Below, piece by piece: positions 16,152 to 24,495 of a stretch of DNA of 39,408 nucleotides; within the stretch, counting starts at the first letter, position 1, and every line of letters starts with the position of its first letter. A program made the translations under genes and the position numbers. The DNA is from Oscillospiraceae bacterium (GTDB lineage Bacteria > Bacillota > Clostridia > Oscillospirales > CAG-272). Below the pieces are notes generated by a model. That model saw only the letters and a list, made by a program, of their open reading frames with translations. It did no database searches and was not told the origin of the DNA. Where the stretch lies: assembly GCA_015063625.1 (NCBI GenBank), contig SVTT01000015.1, forward strand, positions 1-39,408. Direction: 5' to 3'.

Positions 16152-16207
16152 GAGAGCGAATAGAACACGGTTTCAAGGGGCAGATTTCTGCCCATGCTGC
16201 CGCAAAA
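16152..16207 (+). repeat. Dispersed 56-bp intergenic repeat, copy 2
   Basis: This copy matches 2882-2937 apart from three substitutions and again precedes a block of 69-71 bp repeats. Just to its left, the words GTTCTTAGCGGAGAATTT (from about 16108) also occur at about 14312, left of array 1, so these intergenic regions share several modules. Confidence 0.85.
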
Positions 16208-16343
16208 AGCCTTGTAAATTCCGCATTTCACGGCGGCTTTTGCGTTGCCTTGGCAAAGATCTGCTCCCTTGAAGCTCGGGTGATATCATACATGGTAGGG
16301 GCTGGCGCCCACGACAGCCCGTGACAAACAGAAGGCACCCAAG

Positions 16344-16530
16344 AACGGGTCGTCGAGGGCGCCGACCCCTACCGGTTTGATTGTATTCGAACATGCCGCG
16401 AGGATGCCGACAAACGGGTCGTCGAGGGCGCCGACCCCTACCGGTTTGATTGTATCCGAACATGCCGCGAGGATGCCGGCAAACGGGTCGTCGAAGGCGC
16501 CGACCCCTACCGGAATCAGCGCTTTCGGGC
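16344..16530 (+). repeat. Tandem 69-bp repeats, three copies, same family as 2947-3655
   Basis: Units beginning AACGGGTCGTCG start at 16344, 16413 and 16482, an exact 69-bp period. Each has the GGGTCG/CGACCC hairpin core, CCCCTACCG, a TTTGATTGTAT stretch and CATGCCGCGAGGATGCC. An inverted, diverged core (GTAGGGGCTGGCGCCCACGA) lies at about 16294-16313. The interval 16208-16290 between the 56-bp repeat and this block holds no gene I can support. Confidence 0.85.
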
Positions 16531-16562
16531 GGGTTCAGATCGCTCCCTCTTGCCTAAGCAAA

Positions 16563-16826
16563 AACCCTTATAACGACAGAAGAGAGAACAAATCGAAATG
16601 TTCTCTCTTTTCTGTTAGTGATGTTTTTGCTATCGCAAAAGTGATGTTATTCGCTTCGCTCATCACGATGTTGCTCGCCAAGACTCGCAGTGATGTGATG
16701 TTTGCCCACTGTGCCGAAGGCACAACATCATTCACGCAGTGAACATCACAAGGCGAAGCCGACATCACTTGCCCGCAAGGGCAAACATCGTTTCGCGTGA
16801 TACTCCGTTAAGAGTATCACGCGAAG
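16563..16826 (+). repeat. Structured hairpin array 2 (AGTGATGTT type)
   Basis: It has the same order of parts as array 1: CCCTT-NN-AACGACAGAA, a leading hairpin (AAGAGAGAACA 16580-16590 with TGTTCTCTCTT 16599-16609), repeated AGTGATGTT words separated by small hairpins such as TTTGCtatcGCAAA and GTGCCgaaGGCAC, then inverted words (AACATCA, ACATCACTT) and TTGCCCgcaaGGGCAA. It ends with TTCGCGTGATACTC on a CGTTAA loop (16792-16825). No plus-strand gene precedes it, so it is not simply an operon terminator; the feo operon ends just beyond it on the opposite strand. Confidence 0.85.
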
Positions 16827-16840
16827 GTCCGCCCCAAGGT

Positions 16841-17008
16841 TTATTTTACACCTTTTTCCTTTACAGTGCAGCTCATACCGCAAGCACCGCACGATCCGCC
16901 GCAGGAGCAGGAATGCTTACCCTTCATTTTGTTTCGAACGGCATTGATCACGATGGCAAGAAACACGGCTGCCACCACTAAGGCAACGAGAACGGTTTGC
17001 CAATTCAT
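16841..17008 (-). CDS. FeoB-associated Cys-rich membrane protein
   Basis: This small protein of 55 residues is encoded 24 bp downstream of feoB. The start ATG follows GGAGGTG at a good distance. A single hydrophobic helix covers residues about 5-24 (TVLVALVVAAVFLAIVINAV), followed by a basic turn and a Cys/Gly cluster at 34-47 (CSCGGSCGACGMSC) with five Cys. Proteins of this design are commonly encoded next to feoB in firmicutes and are named FeoB-associated Cys-rich membrane proteins. They are thought to assist ferrous iron uptake, although their precise job is unproven. The cluster could bind iron on the cytosolic side of the FeoB pore. Confidence 0.85.
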   Translation of the reverse strand: MNWQTVLVALVVAAVFLAIVINAVRNKMKGKHSCSCGGSCGACGMSCTVKEKGVK

Positions 17009-17032
17009 TCTGACACCTCCGAAAAATCGAAT

Positions 17033-19189
17033 TTAAAGCTTTTGCTCGTATTTGTTTTTGCGTACGACCAGATAGATGAACAATCCAAGCACCAGGAAGG
17101 CAGGCAGTGTCCATGCGCTGAAGCCTCCGCCCGTAAAGAGCATGCCGAGGCGATAGATGACCAGCGAGGTCGCATAGGCGAGTGCGGTCATATAACCGAG
17201 CGCTGCAAGCGTCCATTTGCCGCTGTTCATCTCTCTCCTGATGGCGCCCATTGCCGCAAAGCAGGGGGCGCAAAGAAGATTAAATACCATAAAGGAAAAG
17301 CCTGCAAGCTTACTGCCGCCGAAGAACTCCTGACCGATGATGGCAAGCTCCTTGGAGCCGGACTCGACCAGCTCAAGTGCGAGATCGGCATTTGCCATAG
17401 AGGAAAGCGCGCCGAACACGCCCACGACCTCCTCCTTGGCAAGCAAGCCGAGCACCGTGGCAACCGCCGCCTGCCACTCGCCGAAGCCAAGCGGAATGAA
17501 GAGGACTGCGATCCATTCACCCACTACGTTGAGAATCGATTTGGCATCACCGTCACCGATGTAATGAAGTCCTCCCTCAAAGGAGAGGCTGTTGAGCACC
17601 CACACGATCATGCTTGCTGCCACGATCACGGTGCCCGCACGCTTGATAAAGCTCCAGCCGCGCTCCCAGGTAACACGCAGTGTGTTGCGCACAACAGGTG
17701 CATGATAGGCGGGCAGCTCCATGACAAAGGGGGCGGGATCGCCCGCAAATGCCTTGAGCTTCTTCAGGATCAGCCCCGAAAAGACGACTGCCGCAATGCC
17801 GATAAAGTAGGCTGCGGTGGCAATGAGGGGAGAATCCCCGAAGAGGGCACCCGAGATCATTCCCACGATGGGCATTTTAGCACCGCAGGGGATGAAGGCT
17901 GTGGTCATCACGGTCATCCTGCGATCTCTCTCCTGCTCAATGGTGCGGGATGCCATAATGCCGGGCACGCTGCATCCGCTACCGACCAGAAGCGGAATAA
18001 AGGACTTACCCGAGAGCCCGAATTTGCGGAACAAGCGGTCCATGATAAAGGCAACGCGCGCCATATAGCCGCAGTCCTCAAGCAAGGAAAGCAGCACAAA
18101 CAGGATCATCAGCTGAGGCACGAAGCTGAGCACGGCACCCGCACCGCCCAGCGCACCGTCTGCGATCAGACTGATCAGCCATTCGGCGCATCCCCAACGC
18201 GTCAGCAGCTCGGTGACACCGGGAATGATCCATTCGCCAAACAAAATATCGTTCATAAAGGTGACCGTGAGATCACCGATCGTGCCAATGGAAATGAGGT
18301 AGACAAGAAACATGACTCCCGCAAAGATGGGCAACGCCGCAAAGCGATTGGTCACGATGCGGTCGATGCGCTCCGACACCGTCAAGCGGTTGGCGTTCTT
18401 TTTCTTATAGCACTGCTTTGTCAGCTCCTCGACGTAAAGATAGCGCTCGTTGATGACCACGGCATCCGCCTCATCATCCAGCTCTCTCTCCACCCTGACG
18501 ATATCCGCCTCGATATGCGCAAGCTTTTCTGCGGAAAGCGCGAGCGTTTCCAGCACCTTTTGATCTCGCTCAAAGATCTTGATGGCATACCAGCGCTGCT
18601 GCTCCTCCGGCATATGATGCACCGCCGCCTCCTCGATATGGGCAATGGCGTGCTCCAGAAGTCCCGAAAAATAGTGCTTCTTAGGGCGCGAGATTCCCTT
18701 TTCGGATGCCGCCCTGATCGCTGCATCCGCCGCCTCAAATACGCCCTCTGCGCGCAGTGCTGAGATCTCGATGACGGGACAGCCAAGTCCCTTCGAAAGC
18801 CTTTCGATATCGATCTGATCACCGTTCTTCCTGACAATATCCATCATATTGATGGCGATCACCACGGGAATGCCAAGCTCCATCAGCTGAGTGGTCAGAT
18901 AAAGATTCCTTTCGAGATTGGTGCCGTCCACGATATTGAGAATGGCGTCGGGGCGCTCGTTGATGAGGTAATTACGGGCAACCACCTCCTCCAGCGTGTA
19001 GGGCGAAAGTGAATAAATGCCGGGAAGGTCGGTGACAATGACACCGTCACGTTTCCTCAGCTTCCCCTCCTTCTTCTCCACCGTCACACCCGGCCAGTTG
19101 CCGACATATTGATTGGCACCCGTGAGCGCATTGAACAGGGTGGTCTTGCCCGAGTTGGGGTTCCCGGCAAGCGCAATCTTCAGTTCCAT
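17033..19189 (-). CDS. feoB: Ferrous iron transporter FeoB
   Basis: Membrane protein of 718 residues that takes up Fe(II), driven or gated by its N-terminal G domain. The G domain shows G1 GNPNSGKTT (9-17), G2-region VGNWPGVTVEKKEG, G3 DLPGIYS (54-60), G4 INMMD and the G5 region ISALRAEG. A helical GDP-dissociation-inhibitor-like spacer follows (about 165-260). The membrane part contains two Gate-type repeats with the conserved Cys-containing segments VGSGCSVPGIMASRT and IPCGAKMPIVGMISG. A further Cys lies in LLCAPCFAAMGAIRREM near the C-terminus. The start follows AAAGGA at 7 bases. It lies 58 bp downstream of feoA, with an operator-like palindrome in between. Confidence 0.96.
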   Translation of the reverse strand: MELKIALAGNPNSGKTTLFNALTGANQYVGNWPGVTVEKKEGKLRKRDGVIVTDLPGIYSLSPYTLEEVVARNYLINERPDAILNIVDGTNLERNLYLTTQLMELGIPVVIAINMMDIVRKNGDQIDIERLSKGLGCPVIEISALRAEGVFEAADAAIRAASEKGISRPKKHYFSGLLEHAIAHIEEAAVHHMPEEQQRWYAIKIFERDQKVLETLALSAEKLAHIEADIVRVERELDDEADAVVINERYLYVEELTKQCYKKKNANRLTVSERIDRIVTNRFAALPIFAGVMFLVYLISIGTIGDLTVTFMNDILFGEWIIPGVTELLTRWGCAEWLISLIADGALGGAGAVLSFVPQLMILFVLLSLLEDCGYMARVAFIMDRLFRKFGLSGKSFIPLLVGSGCSVPGIMASRTIEQERDRRMTVMTTAFIPCGAKMPIVGMISGALFGDSPLIATAAYFIGIAAVVFSGLILKKLKAFAGDPAPFVMELPAYHAPVVRNTLRVTWERGWSFIKRAGTVIVAASMIVWVLNSLSFEGGLHYIGDGDAKSILNVVGEWIAVLFIPLGFGEWQAAVATVLGLLAKEEVVGVFGALSSMANADLALELVESGSKELAIIGQEFFGGSKLAGFSFMVFNLLCAPCFAAMGAIRREMNSGKWTLAALGYMTALAYATSLVIYRLGMLFTGGGFSAWTLPAFLVLGLFIYLVVRKNKYEQKL

Positions 19190-19213
19190 TTGCTGTTCCT
19201 TTCAAAAAGATAA

Positions 19214-19229
19214 GTTAGTTTTTGCTAAC
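19214..19229. promoter_or_regulatory. Operator-like palindrome between feoA and feoB
   Basis: GTTAGTTTTTGCTAAC has the form GTTAG-N6-CTAAC, identical in arms and spacing to the site at 19512-19527. TTAG...CTAA dyads are typical of DtxR/IdeR-type metal-dependent repressors; which regulator binds here is inferred. Confidence 0.5.
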
Positions 19230-19247
19230 AGCTCAGATAAAAAACAA

Positions 19248-19469
19248 TTACGCGATCTCGATCATCGCTGCGTCCGCCTTGCGGAGCGACAGCTCATAGC
19301 CGCGCACAGTCAGCTCCATCGGGTCACCCAGCGGTGCCAGCTTACGGACACGGATCTCGACACCCTTGGTGATGCCCATATCCATGATCCTGCGCTTCAG
19401 CGCGCCTTCCCCATGCAGCTTCACGACCTTGACCACGGTACCGATCGCCGCGTCCCTCAGGGTCTTCAT
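19248..19469 (-). CDS. feoA: Ferrous iron transport accessory protein FeoA
   Basis: Small cytosolic protein of 73 residues with an SH3-like beta-barrel, the partner of FeoB. Family features are the opening MKTLRDAAIGTVVKVVKLHG, the RRIMDMGITKGVEIRV core and the closing ELTVRGYELSLRKADA. The start follows GGGAGG. It is the first gene of the feo operon, with a promoter and an operator-like palindrome immediately upstream. Its role in FeoB assembly or activation is known for the family and not visible in the sequence. Confidence 0.94.
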   Translation of the reverse strand: MKTLRDAAIGTVVKVVKLHGEGALKRRIMDMGITKGVEIRVRKLAPLGDPMELTVRGYELSLRKADAAMIEIA

Positions 19470-19511
19470 AACAGGTCCTCCCTATTGAATTTCAATGACA
19501 GGCAAACAATT

Positions 19512-19527
19512 GTTAGCCTTTGCTAAC
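19512..19527. promoter_or_regulatory. Operator-like palindrome at the feoA promoter
   Basis: GTTAGCCTTTGCTAAC begins 8 bp downstream of the -10 box and covers the expected transcription start near 19528. A repressor bound there would block initiation. It matches the second site at 19214-19229. Confidence 0.6.
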
Positions 19528-19534
19528 TGAATAC

Positions 19535-19563
19535 ATTATAGAATGAGAAAAAAGGTTTGTCAA
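19535..19563 (-). promoter_or_regulatory. Sigma-70 type promoter of the feo operon
   Basis: A perfect TTGACA and a perfect TATAAT are separated by 17 bp on the minus strand, about 65 bp upstream of feoA. Confidence 0.8.
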
Positions 19564-19834
19564 GCATTTTTTGTGCATTTTTTATCATTTGGCGATTCCG
19601 ATATTTCAAGAAGAACGCCACAACACTTCTTTATCTATTTTTCACAAAATCGCCCCGCGCGCTTCGCTCTTAAGTCGAACACCCCCTCAAGGGCGCATTT
19701 GATATCGGTAGTACATCGGTCGATGAGCAGCAGAAAAAACAAGAGATTCAAAACATTTCAAAAAAGTGAGAAAAATCAAGATAATGATGGGATAAATCAA
19801 AATAATCGGCTGTAAACGCTCCTAAATCCGTCGG
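19564..19834. other. Gap between the divergent feo and ctsR operons
   Basis: The sequence is AT-rich with runs of A and T. A frame of 90 codons crosses it, but it has no good ribosome binding site and an unlikely composition, so I do not call a gene. No repeat of the window's families is found here. Confidence 0.5.
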
Positions 19835-19880
19835 TTTGACTTTCCTTGACTTTGACTTTGTTTGACCTTCGTACTACAAT
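19835..19880 (+). promoter_or_regulatory. ctsR operon promoter with two CtsR boxes
   Basis: The -35 TTGACT (19852-19857) and -10 TACAAT (19875-19880) are 17 bp apart. The -35 and spacer are covered by TTTGACTTTGTTTGACC (19851-19867), the reverse complement of a perfect CtsR box (GGTCAAA-NAN-AGTCAAA type). A second, slightly weaker box lies at 19835-19851. Autoregulation by CtsR is well established for this family. Confidence 0.9.
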
Positions 19881-19892
19881 AAAAGCGATGAA

Positions 19893-19909
19893 AGTCAGGA
19901 AAGGTCAAA
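19893..19909 (+). promoter_or_regulatory. Third CtsR box, in the leader near the ribosome binding site
   Basis: AGTCAGGAAAGGTCAAA has two heptads separated by AAA, in the opposite orientation to the two boxes at the promoter. It ends next to the AGGAGG of ctsR. Confidence 0.7.
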
Positions 19910-19922
19910 GGAGGGGTATCTT

Positions 19923-20372
19923 ATGTTAGCCGATCAAATTGCAAAGCTGATCGAGGAGATGCTGGAGGAGGGCGGCGGCTCGCTGGAGCTGCAACGAAAC
20001 GAAATGGCAGGGCGACTTGGCTGCGTTCCAAGCCAGATCAGCTACGTCATTACCTCGCGCTTCACCCCCGAGCGCGGCTATATCATCGAATCCAGGCGTG
20101 GAGGTGGCGGACACATCCGCATCGTTCGAAAGCAAATGCACCGCAACGAATATCTGATGCATTTTTTTTACGCCATCGGGGATGCGATCGACGAAAAGGA
20201 GGCGCGCGCCTATCTTGTCAATCTTCTTGACCAGGATATCATCACCCCGCGCGAGGCACTGATCATCGAGCATGCCGTGTCGGGCGCTGCTCTGCAGGAT
20301 CTGACCTCCGACGTCGCACGCACCGTGCGTGCCAGAATGTTCAGACACATCCTACTGTCCCTGATGAAATAA
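19923..20372 (+). CDS. ctsR: Class III stress gene repressor CtsR
   Basis: Dimeric repressor of clp and related stress genes, inactivated by heat and targeted by the McsB/ClpC system. The protein has 149 residues. The N-terminal winged helix-turn-helix includes MAGRLGCVPSQISYVI (about 29-44). The glycine loop RRGGGGHIRI, the heat-sensing wing of the family, is intact. The C-terminal dimer/ClpC-binding domain covers about 78-149. The start ATG follows AGGAGG. It is first in the operon ctsR-mcsA-mcsB-clpC and has CtsR boxes at its own promoter. Confidence 0.95.
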   Translation: MLADQIAKLIEEMLEEGGGSLELQRNEMAGRLGCVPSQISYVITSRFTPERGYIIESRRGGGGHIRIVRKQMHRNEYLMHFFYAIGDAIDEKEARAYLVNLLDQDIITPREALIIEHAVSGAALQDLTSDVARTVRARMFRHILLSLMK

Positions 20373-20384
20373 GGAGGCGATATC

Positions 20385-20891
20385 ATGAAATGTGAAAAGT
20401 GCCTGCAAAACGAGGCAACCTATTATTATGAGGAAACCGTGAACGGCAAAACACGTTCCCTGCACCTTTGCGCCGAATGCGCAAAAAAAATGCAGAGCGG
20501 GCAGATCCCGAAGGAGGACAGCGCACCCGATCTTTTCTCCTCTCCCCTGCCAGATCTCCTCGGTGACCTTTTCGGGCTTTCCCCCAAAAAGACCGAGTCC
20601 GCCAAGCGCTGCCCCGATTGCGGCGCGCTCTGGCAGGATCTGGTGAGCTGCGGAAAGGCATGCTGCCCCACCTGCTACAAAACCTTTGCCCAGGAGCTGG
20701 AACGAACCGTGCGCGCGATACACGGCAACGTTACGCATACGGGGCGTGCTCCCGCAGGCTTTCGCGCCGTGCACGAAAAGGAGCAAAGGATCGCCGCGCT
20801 CAAAAAGGAGCTCGCCGCGGCGATCACCGATGAAAACTTCGAAAAGGCCGCCGAGCTGCGCGACGAGATCCGCAAGCTCACGGCAAACTGA
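20385..20891 (+). CDS. mcsA: McsA, activator of the protein arginine kinase
   Basis: Zinc-binding partner that activates McsB. The protein has 168 residues. CXXC pairs are visible at the N-terminus (CEKC, residues 3-6; CAEC, 28-31) and in the middle (CPDC, about 75-78, and CPTC). The C-terminal UVR-type helical hairpin is at about 130-165 (KEQRIAALKKELAAAI and NFEKAAELRDEIRKL), which in this family contacts the arginine kinase or ClpC. The ribosome binding site AAGGAGG overlaps the end of ctsR. mcsB follows after 12 bp. Confidence 0.93.
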   Translation: MKCEKCLQNEATYYYEETVNGKTRSLHLCAECAKKMQSGQIPKEDSAPDLFSSPLPDLLGDLFGLSPKKTESAKRCPDCGALWQDLVSCGKACCPTCYKTFAQELERTVRAIHGNVTHTGRAPAGFRAVHEKEQRIAALKKELAAAITDENFEKAAELRDEIRKLTAN

Positions 20892-20903
20892 AAGGAGGAG
20901 CAT

Positions 20904-21926
20904 ATGGCTTGGTATCAGGTAAAAGGCAATGAAACCGACGTCGTGATCTCCTCACGCATCCGACTTGCCAGAAGCATCAAGGGGTATCCCTTTGGTGATC
21001 GACTCGACGACAAGCAGCGTGCCGAGCTTGTCACCATGACCGAAAAGGCACTCGCGGGACAGAATTTCACTCGCACCGACCTCGGTTCTCTTTCGCCCGT
21101 TGCACGAGAGGCGCTGGTAGAGCAGCACCTCATCAGCCGCGAATTTGCCGCCGCGAAATACCCCCGTTCACTTTTGCGCAACGACAACAAGAGCGTGTAT
21201 CTGATGGTCCCCGAGGAGGACCACATCCGACTGCAATGCATTCTCCCCGGGCTTTCCCTGCGCGATGCCTACCGCTTTGCCATCGAATGCGACGAGCTGC
21301 TTGACGCCTCGCTTGACATCGCCTTTGACGAGCGCCTCGGCTATCTCACGCACTGTCCCACCAATCTCGGTACGGGACTGCGCGCCTCGGTCATGCTCTT
21401 TCTGCCCGCACTGACCGACGGAGGATACATCCCCTCTCTCTCTCACCAGCTGTCAAAGATCGGACTTACGATGCGCGGTCTTTACGGCGAGGGTACGGCA
21501 CCGCGCGGATGCATCTATCAGATTTCCAACCAGATCACGCTGGGTCTTTCGGAGGAGGATATCCTTCACAAGCTGGAGGAAACCGTGCAAACTATTATCG
21601 AAAAGGAGCGCTCCCTCCGCGCCGCGGTCACGGGCGAGGCGGCATCGCTGCGCGAGGACCGCATCCACCGCGCCGAGGGTATTCTGCGCTACGCAACGCG
21701 GATCTCCTCTGAGGAATTTTTCTCGCTTTTCAAGGAGCTGAAGCTCGGGATCTCACTCGGCATGATCACCTCGCTCTCGAACGAAACGCTCAACACGCTG
21801 CTGCTTTCGGTACAGCCTGCCATGCTTTCCGAGGGTGCCTCCACACCCCCGAAAACGCCCGCCGAGCGCGACCGTCTGCGAGCAGCCTTTATCAAGCACG
21901 CATTGGAGGTGAAGCACCATGAATAA
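20904..21926 (+). CDS. mcsB: Protein arginine kinase McsB
   Basis: Phosphorylates arginines on CtsR and on misfolded proteins, marking them for ClpC-ClpP. The 340 residues belong to the phosphagen kinase fold: [15 protein letters not shown] near the N-terminus, [10 protein letters not shown] with the catalytic acidic pair, [15 protein letters not shown] with the expected Cys, and the nucleotide-binding region [20 protein letters not shown]. The C-terminal domain is present. The start follows AAAGGAGG. It overlaps clpC by 8 bp, so the two are probably translationally coupled. Confidence 0.95.
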   Translation: MAWYQVKGNETDVVISSRIRLARSIKGYPFGDRLDDKQRAELVTMTEKALAGQNFTRTDLGSLSPVAREALVEQHLISREFAAAKYPRSLLRNDNKSVYLMVPEEDHIRLQCILPGLSLRDAYRFAIECDELLDASLDIAFDERLGYLTHCPTNLGTGLRASVMLFLPALTDGGYIPSLSHQLSKIGLTMRGLYGEGTAPRGCIYQISNQITLGLSEEDILHKLEETVQTIIEKERSLRAAVTGEAASLREDRIHRAEGILRYATRISSEEFFSLFKELKLGISLGMITSLSNETLNTLLLSVQPAMLSEGASTPPKTPAERDRLRAAFIKHALEVKHHE

Positions 21927-24423
21927 CCGTTTTACACCCAACGCGCAGAACGTTCTGCAAAATGCTCTGCGCTTTGCCCGTTCGCTCGGGCACACCTATA
22001 TCGGCTCAGAGCATCTTCTGCTTGCTCTGACCGCTGAAGCCGACAGCGTGGCGGCAAAGCTGCTGGCAAAAAACGGCGTCAGCAAGGACGCCGTGCAATC
22101 CCGCATCGTGGAGATCGCGGGAAGCGGCAGTGAGAGCAACGTTGCCCCCACTGACATGACTCCGAGAACCAGAAAGATCATCGAGACCTCCGCGATGGAG
22201 TCCGCACGAAGCGGACAGAGCTTTATCGGAACCGAGCATCTTCTGCTCGCACTGCTTTACGAAAGCGACTCGGTTGCCGTAAAGATCCTGGAGGAGCTCT
22301 CCTTTCACGTCAAATCCGCCATTGAGGAGCTTGGCGGCATTCTCGGCACCTCTGCAGCAAAGAACAGGCGGGGCGACAGGCGCACCGACCATACGGCAAG
22401 GGATGGCAAGGGCGGCGTATCGGACAGCTCTGCCCTAAAGGGCTTTGGCAGGGATCTTACCGCATTGGCACGCGACGGCGGCATCGATCCCATCATCGGG
22501 CGCGACAGCGAGACCGAGCGCGTTATTCAGATCCTTTCCCGTCGCACCAAGAACAACCCCTGCCTGATCGGCGAGCCCGGCGTGGGCAAGACCGCCGTAG
22601 TAGAGGGGCTGGCACAGCGTATTGTCGAGGGCAAGGTGCCCGAAACACTGCGCGACAAGACGGTTTTCACGCTGGACATTGCCGGCATGATCGCAGGGGC
22701 AAAATACCGCGGCGAATTCGAGGAGCGCCTGAAAAACGTGATGGAGGAGGTTGCCAAGAGCCCCGACATCATTCTCTTTATCGACGAGATCCACACCATC
22801 GTGGGGGCAGGCGCCGCCGAGGGTGCGGTTGACGCCGCCAACATCATCAAGCCCGCCCTCTCGCGCGGCGAGATGCAGGTCATCGGCGCAACCACCATCT
22901 CCGAGTATCGCAAGCACATTGAGAAGGATGCGGCGCTTGAACGCCGTTTTCAACCCGTTACCGTGGGAGAGCCCTCCCCCGAGGAGGCAGTGCTGATCCT
23001 GAAGGGACTGCGTGAAAAATACGAGGCGCATCACAAATTGAAGATCTCGGATGAAGCCATCAGCGCTGCCGTCACGCTTTCCACCCGTTATATCAGCGAC
23101 CGCTATCTTCCCGACAAGGCGATCGACCTCATTGATGAGGCCTCCTCTCGCCTGCGCATCGGCGCTCTGACCTCCCCCCCCGATCTGAAGGATATCGAGG
23201 AGCGCCTCGCCGCCCTCGCGCTCCGAAAGGAGGAGGCGGTGACCGCGCAGGATTTTGAGCGAGCAGCCGCTCTTCGCGACGAGGAAAAGCAGCTGCGCGC
23301 AGAATATGACACTGCCAAAAACAGCTGGGAGAGCACGGTCAAGGACCGCACACTCACCGTAACCGACACCGACATTGCCGACGTGGTCACGCAATGGACG
23401 GGAATCCCCGTCAACAAGCTGCTGCAGGAGGAAAGCGAGAAGCTCCTCCACCTCGAGGAGCTTCTGAAGGCACGCGTGATCGGTCAGGATGCCGCCGTCA
23501 GCGCCGCCGCCAAGGCGATCCGCCGCGGACGCATGGGACTGAAGGACCCCCGACGTCCCATCGGCTCCTTCATCTTTCTGGGTCCGACCGGTGTGGGTAA
23601 GACCGAGCTTTGCAAGGCGATCGCCGATCTCCTCTTCGGCTCTCCCGATGCAATGATCCGTCTTGACATGTCCGAGTATATGGAGAAGCACAGCGTTTCC
23701 AAGCTGATCGGCTCTCCTCCCGGCTACGTCGGCTTTGAGGAGGGCGGGCAGTTGACCGAAAAGATCCGCCGTCGCCCCTACTCGGTGGTGCTCTTTGACG
23801 AGATCGAAAAGGCACACCCCGACGTCTTTAACATTCTTCTTCAGGTGCTGGAGGACGGCATTCTCACCGACTCCCAGGGACGCCGCGTGGACTTTAAGAA
23901 TACCATTCTGATCATGACCTCCAACGTGGGTGCCTCCGCGCTCACGGGTCAGAAGCGCGGCACGCTCGGCTTCTCCGAGGCGGCAAACGATTCCACCGAC
24001 AGCGCGCACAAGCGCGTGATGGAGGCACTGAAGTCCACCTTCCGCCCCGAGTTTCTCAACCGCATTGACGATATCATCATCTTCAACAAGCTCTCCGAGG
24101 AGGATATCACTGCCATTGCCTCTCTGATGCTCGGGGACGTCAAGGCGCGCATTGCTGCGCTGGATATTGAGATCGCCATCGATCCCTCCCTGCCCGTTCT
24201 GCTTGCCAAGGAAGGCTTTGACCCCGTGTTCGGTGCACGTCCCCTGCGCCGTGCCATCGTGCGTCTGGTGGAGGACGCCTTCTCCACCGAAATGCTGGAG
24301 GGCAGGATCGGGAGGGGCGATCGCGTCACGGCACTGGCAAGAGAGGGTGCCGTCGTCTTTGAGAAAACCGCCCTCGAAGCCGCGGAGGCCTCCGACAAGG
24401 ACGAGGAGAATCACGGGAAATAA
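21919..24423 (+). CDS. clpC: ATP-dependent unfoldase ClpC
   Basis: Hexameric AAA+ chaperone that unfolds substrates for ClpP. The protein has 834 residues. The N-domain has two Clp_N repeats (about 1-145). D1 follows with Walker A GEPGVGKT (218-225), Walker B LFIDEIHT and the arginine-bearing [17 protein letters not shown]-like middle segment sits at about 430-460 ([22 protein letters not shown]). D2 has Walker A GPTGVGKT (from 555), the pore/[14 protein letters not shown] segment and the C-terminal [14 protein letters not shown]. The middle domain identifies ClpC rather than ClpB. The start follows GGAGGTG. It is the last gene of the operon, followed by a strong hairpin. Confidence 0.96.
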   Translation: MNNRFTPNAQNVLQNALRFARSLGHTYIGSEHLLLALTAEADSVAAKLLAKNGVSKDAVQSRIVEIAGSGSESNVAPTDMTPRTRKIIETSAMESARSGQSFIGTEHLLLALLYESDSVAVKILEELSFHVKSAIEELGGILGTSAAKNRRGDRRTDHTARDGKGGVSDSSALKGFGRDLTALARDGGIDPIIGRDSETERVIQILSRRTKNNPCLIGEPGVGKTAVVEGLAQRIVEGKVPETLRDKTVFTLDIAGMIAGAKYRGEFEERLKNVMEEVAKSPDIILFIDEIHTIVGAGAAEGAVDAANIIKPALSRGEMQVIGATTISEYRKHIEKDAALERRFQPVTVGEPSPEEAVLILKGLREKYEAHHKLKISDEAISAAVTLSTRYISDRYLPDKAIDLIDEASSRLRIGALTSPPDLKDIEERLAALALRKEEAVTAQDFERAAALRDEEKQLRAEYDTAKNSWESTVKDRTLTVTDTDIADVVTQWTGIPVNKLLQEESEKLLHLEELLKARVIGQDAAVSAAAKAIRRGRMGLKDPRRPIGSFIFLGPTGVGKTELCKAIADLLFGSPDAMIRLDMSEYMEKHSVSKLIGSPPGYVGFEEGGQLTEKIRRRPYSVVLFDEIEKAHPDVFNILLQVLEDGILTDSQGRRVDFKNTILIMTSNVGASALTGQKRGTLGFSEAANDSTDSAHKRVMEALKSTFRPEFLNRIDDIIIFNKLSEEDITAIASLMLGDVKARIAALDIEIAIDPSLPVLLAKEGFDPVFGARPLRRAIVRLVEDAFSTEMLEGRIGRGDRVTALAREGAVVFEKTALEAAEASDKDEENHGK

Positions 24424-24452
24424 GCATCGGCGACTTCCCCTTCAAAGCAACA

Positions 24453-24489
24453 AATGCCCCCTGCGGTGCATAGCACCGCAGGGGGCATT
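24453..24489. terminator. Convergent terminator hairpin between clpC and the beta-helix gene
   Basis: A perfect 17-bp stem (starting AATGCCCCCTGCGGTGC) closes a 3-base ATA loop. It lies between two converging genes and probably serves both. T-runs on either side are weak. Confidence 0.75.
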
Positions 24490-24495
24490 GACTGT

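Noticed and set aside
16173-16463. Protein-coding frame with GRGRRPRRP repeats on the minus strand
   Set aside because: The frame arises because the intergenic repeat has a 69-bp period, a multiple of three. There is no ribosome binding site and the same repeat elsewhere is interrupted.
19543-19815. 90-residue plus-strand protein between feoA and ctsR
   Set aside because: It lacks a convincing ribosome binding site, its start lies inside the divergent feo promoter, and its composition reflects AT-rich spacer sequence.
22435-24414. 659-codon minus-strand frame opposite clpC
   Set aside because: It is antisense to the conserved ClpC coding sequence and has low-complexity Gly/Val/His composition and no ribosome binding site.
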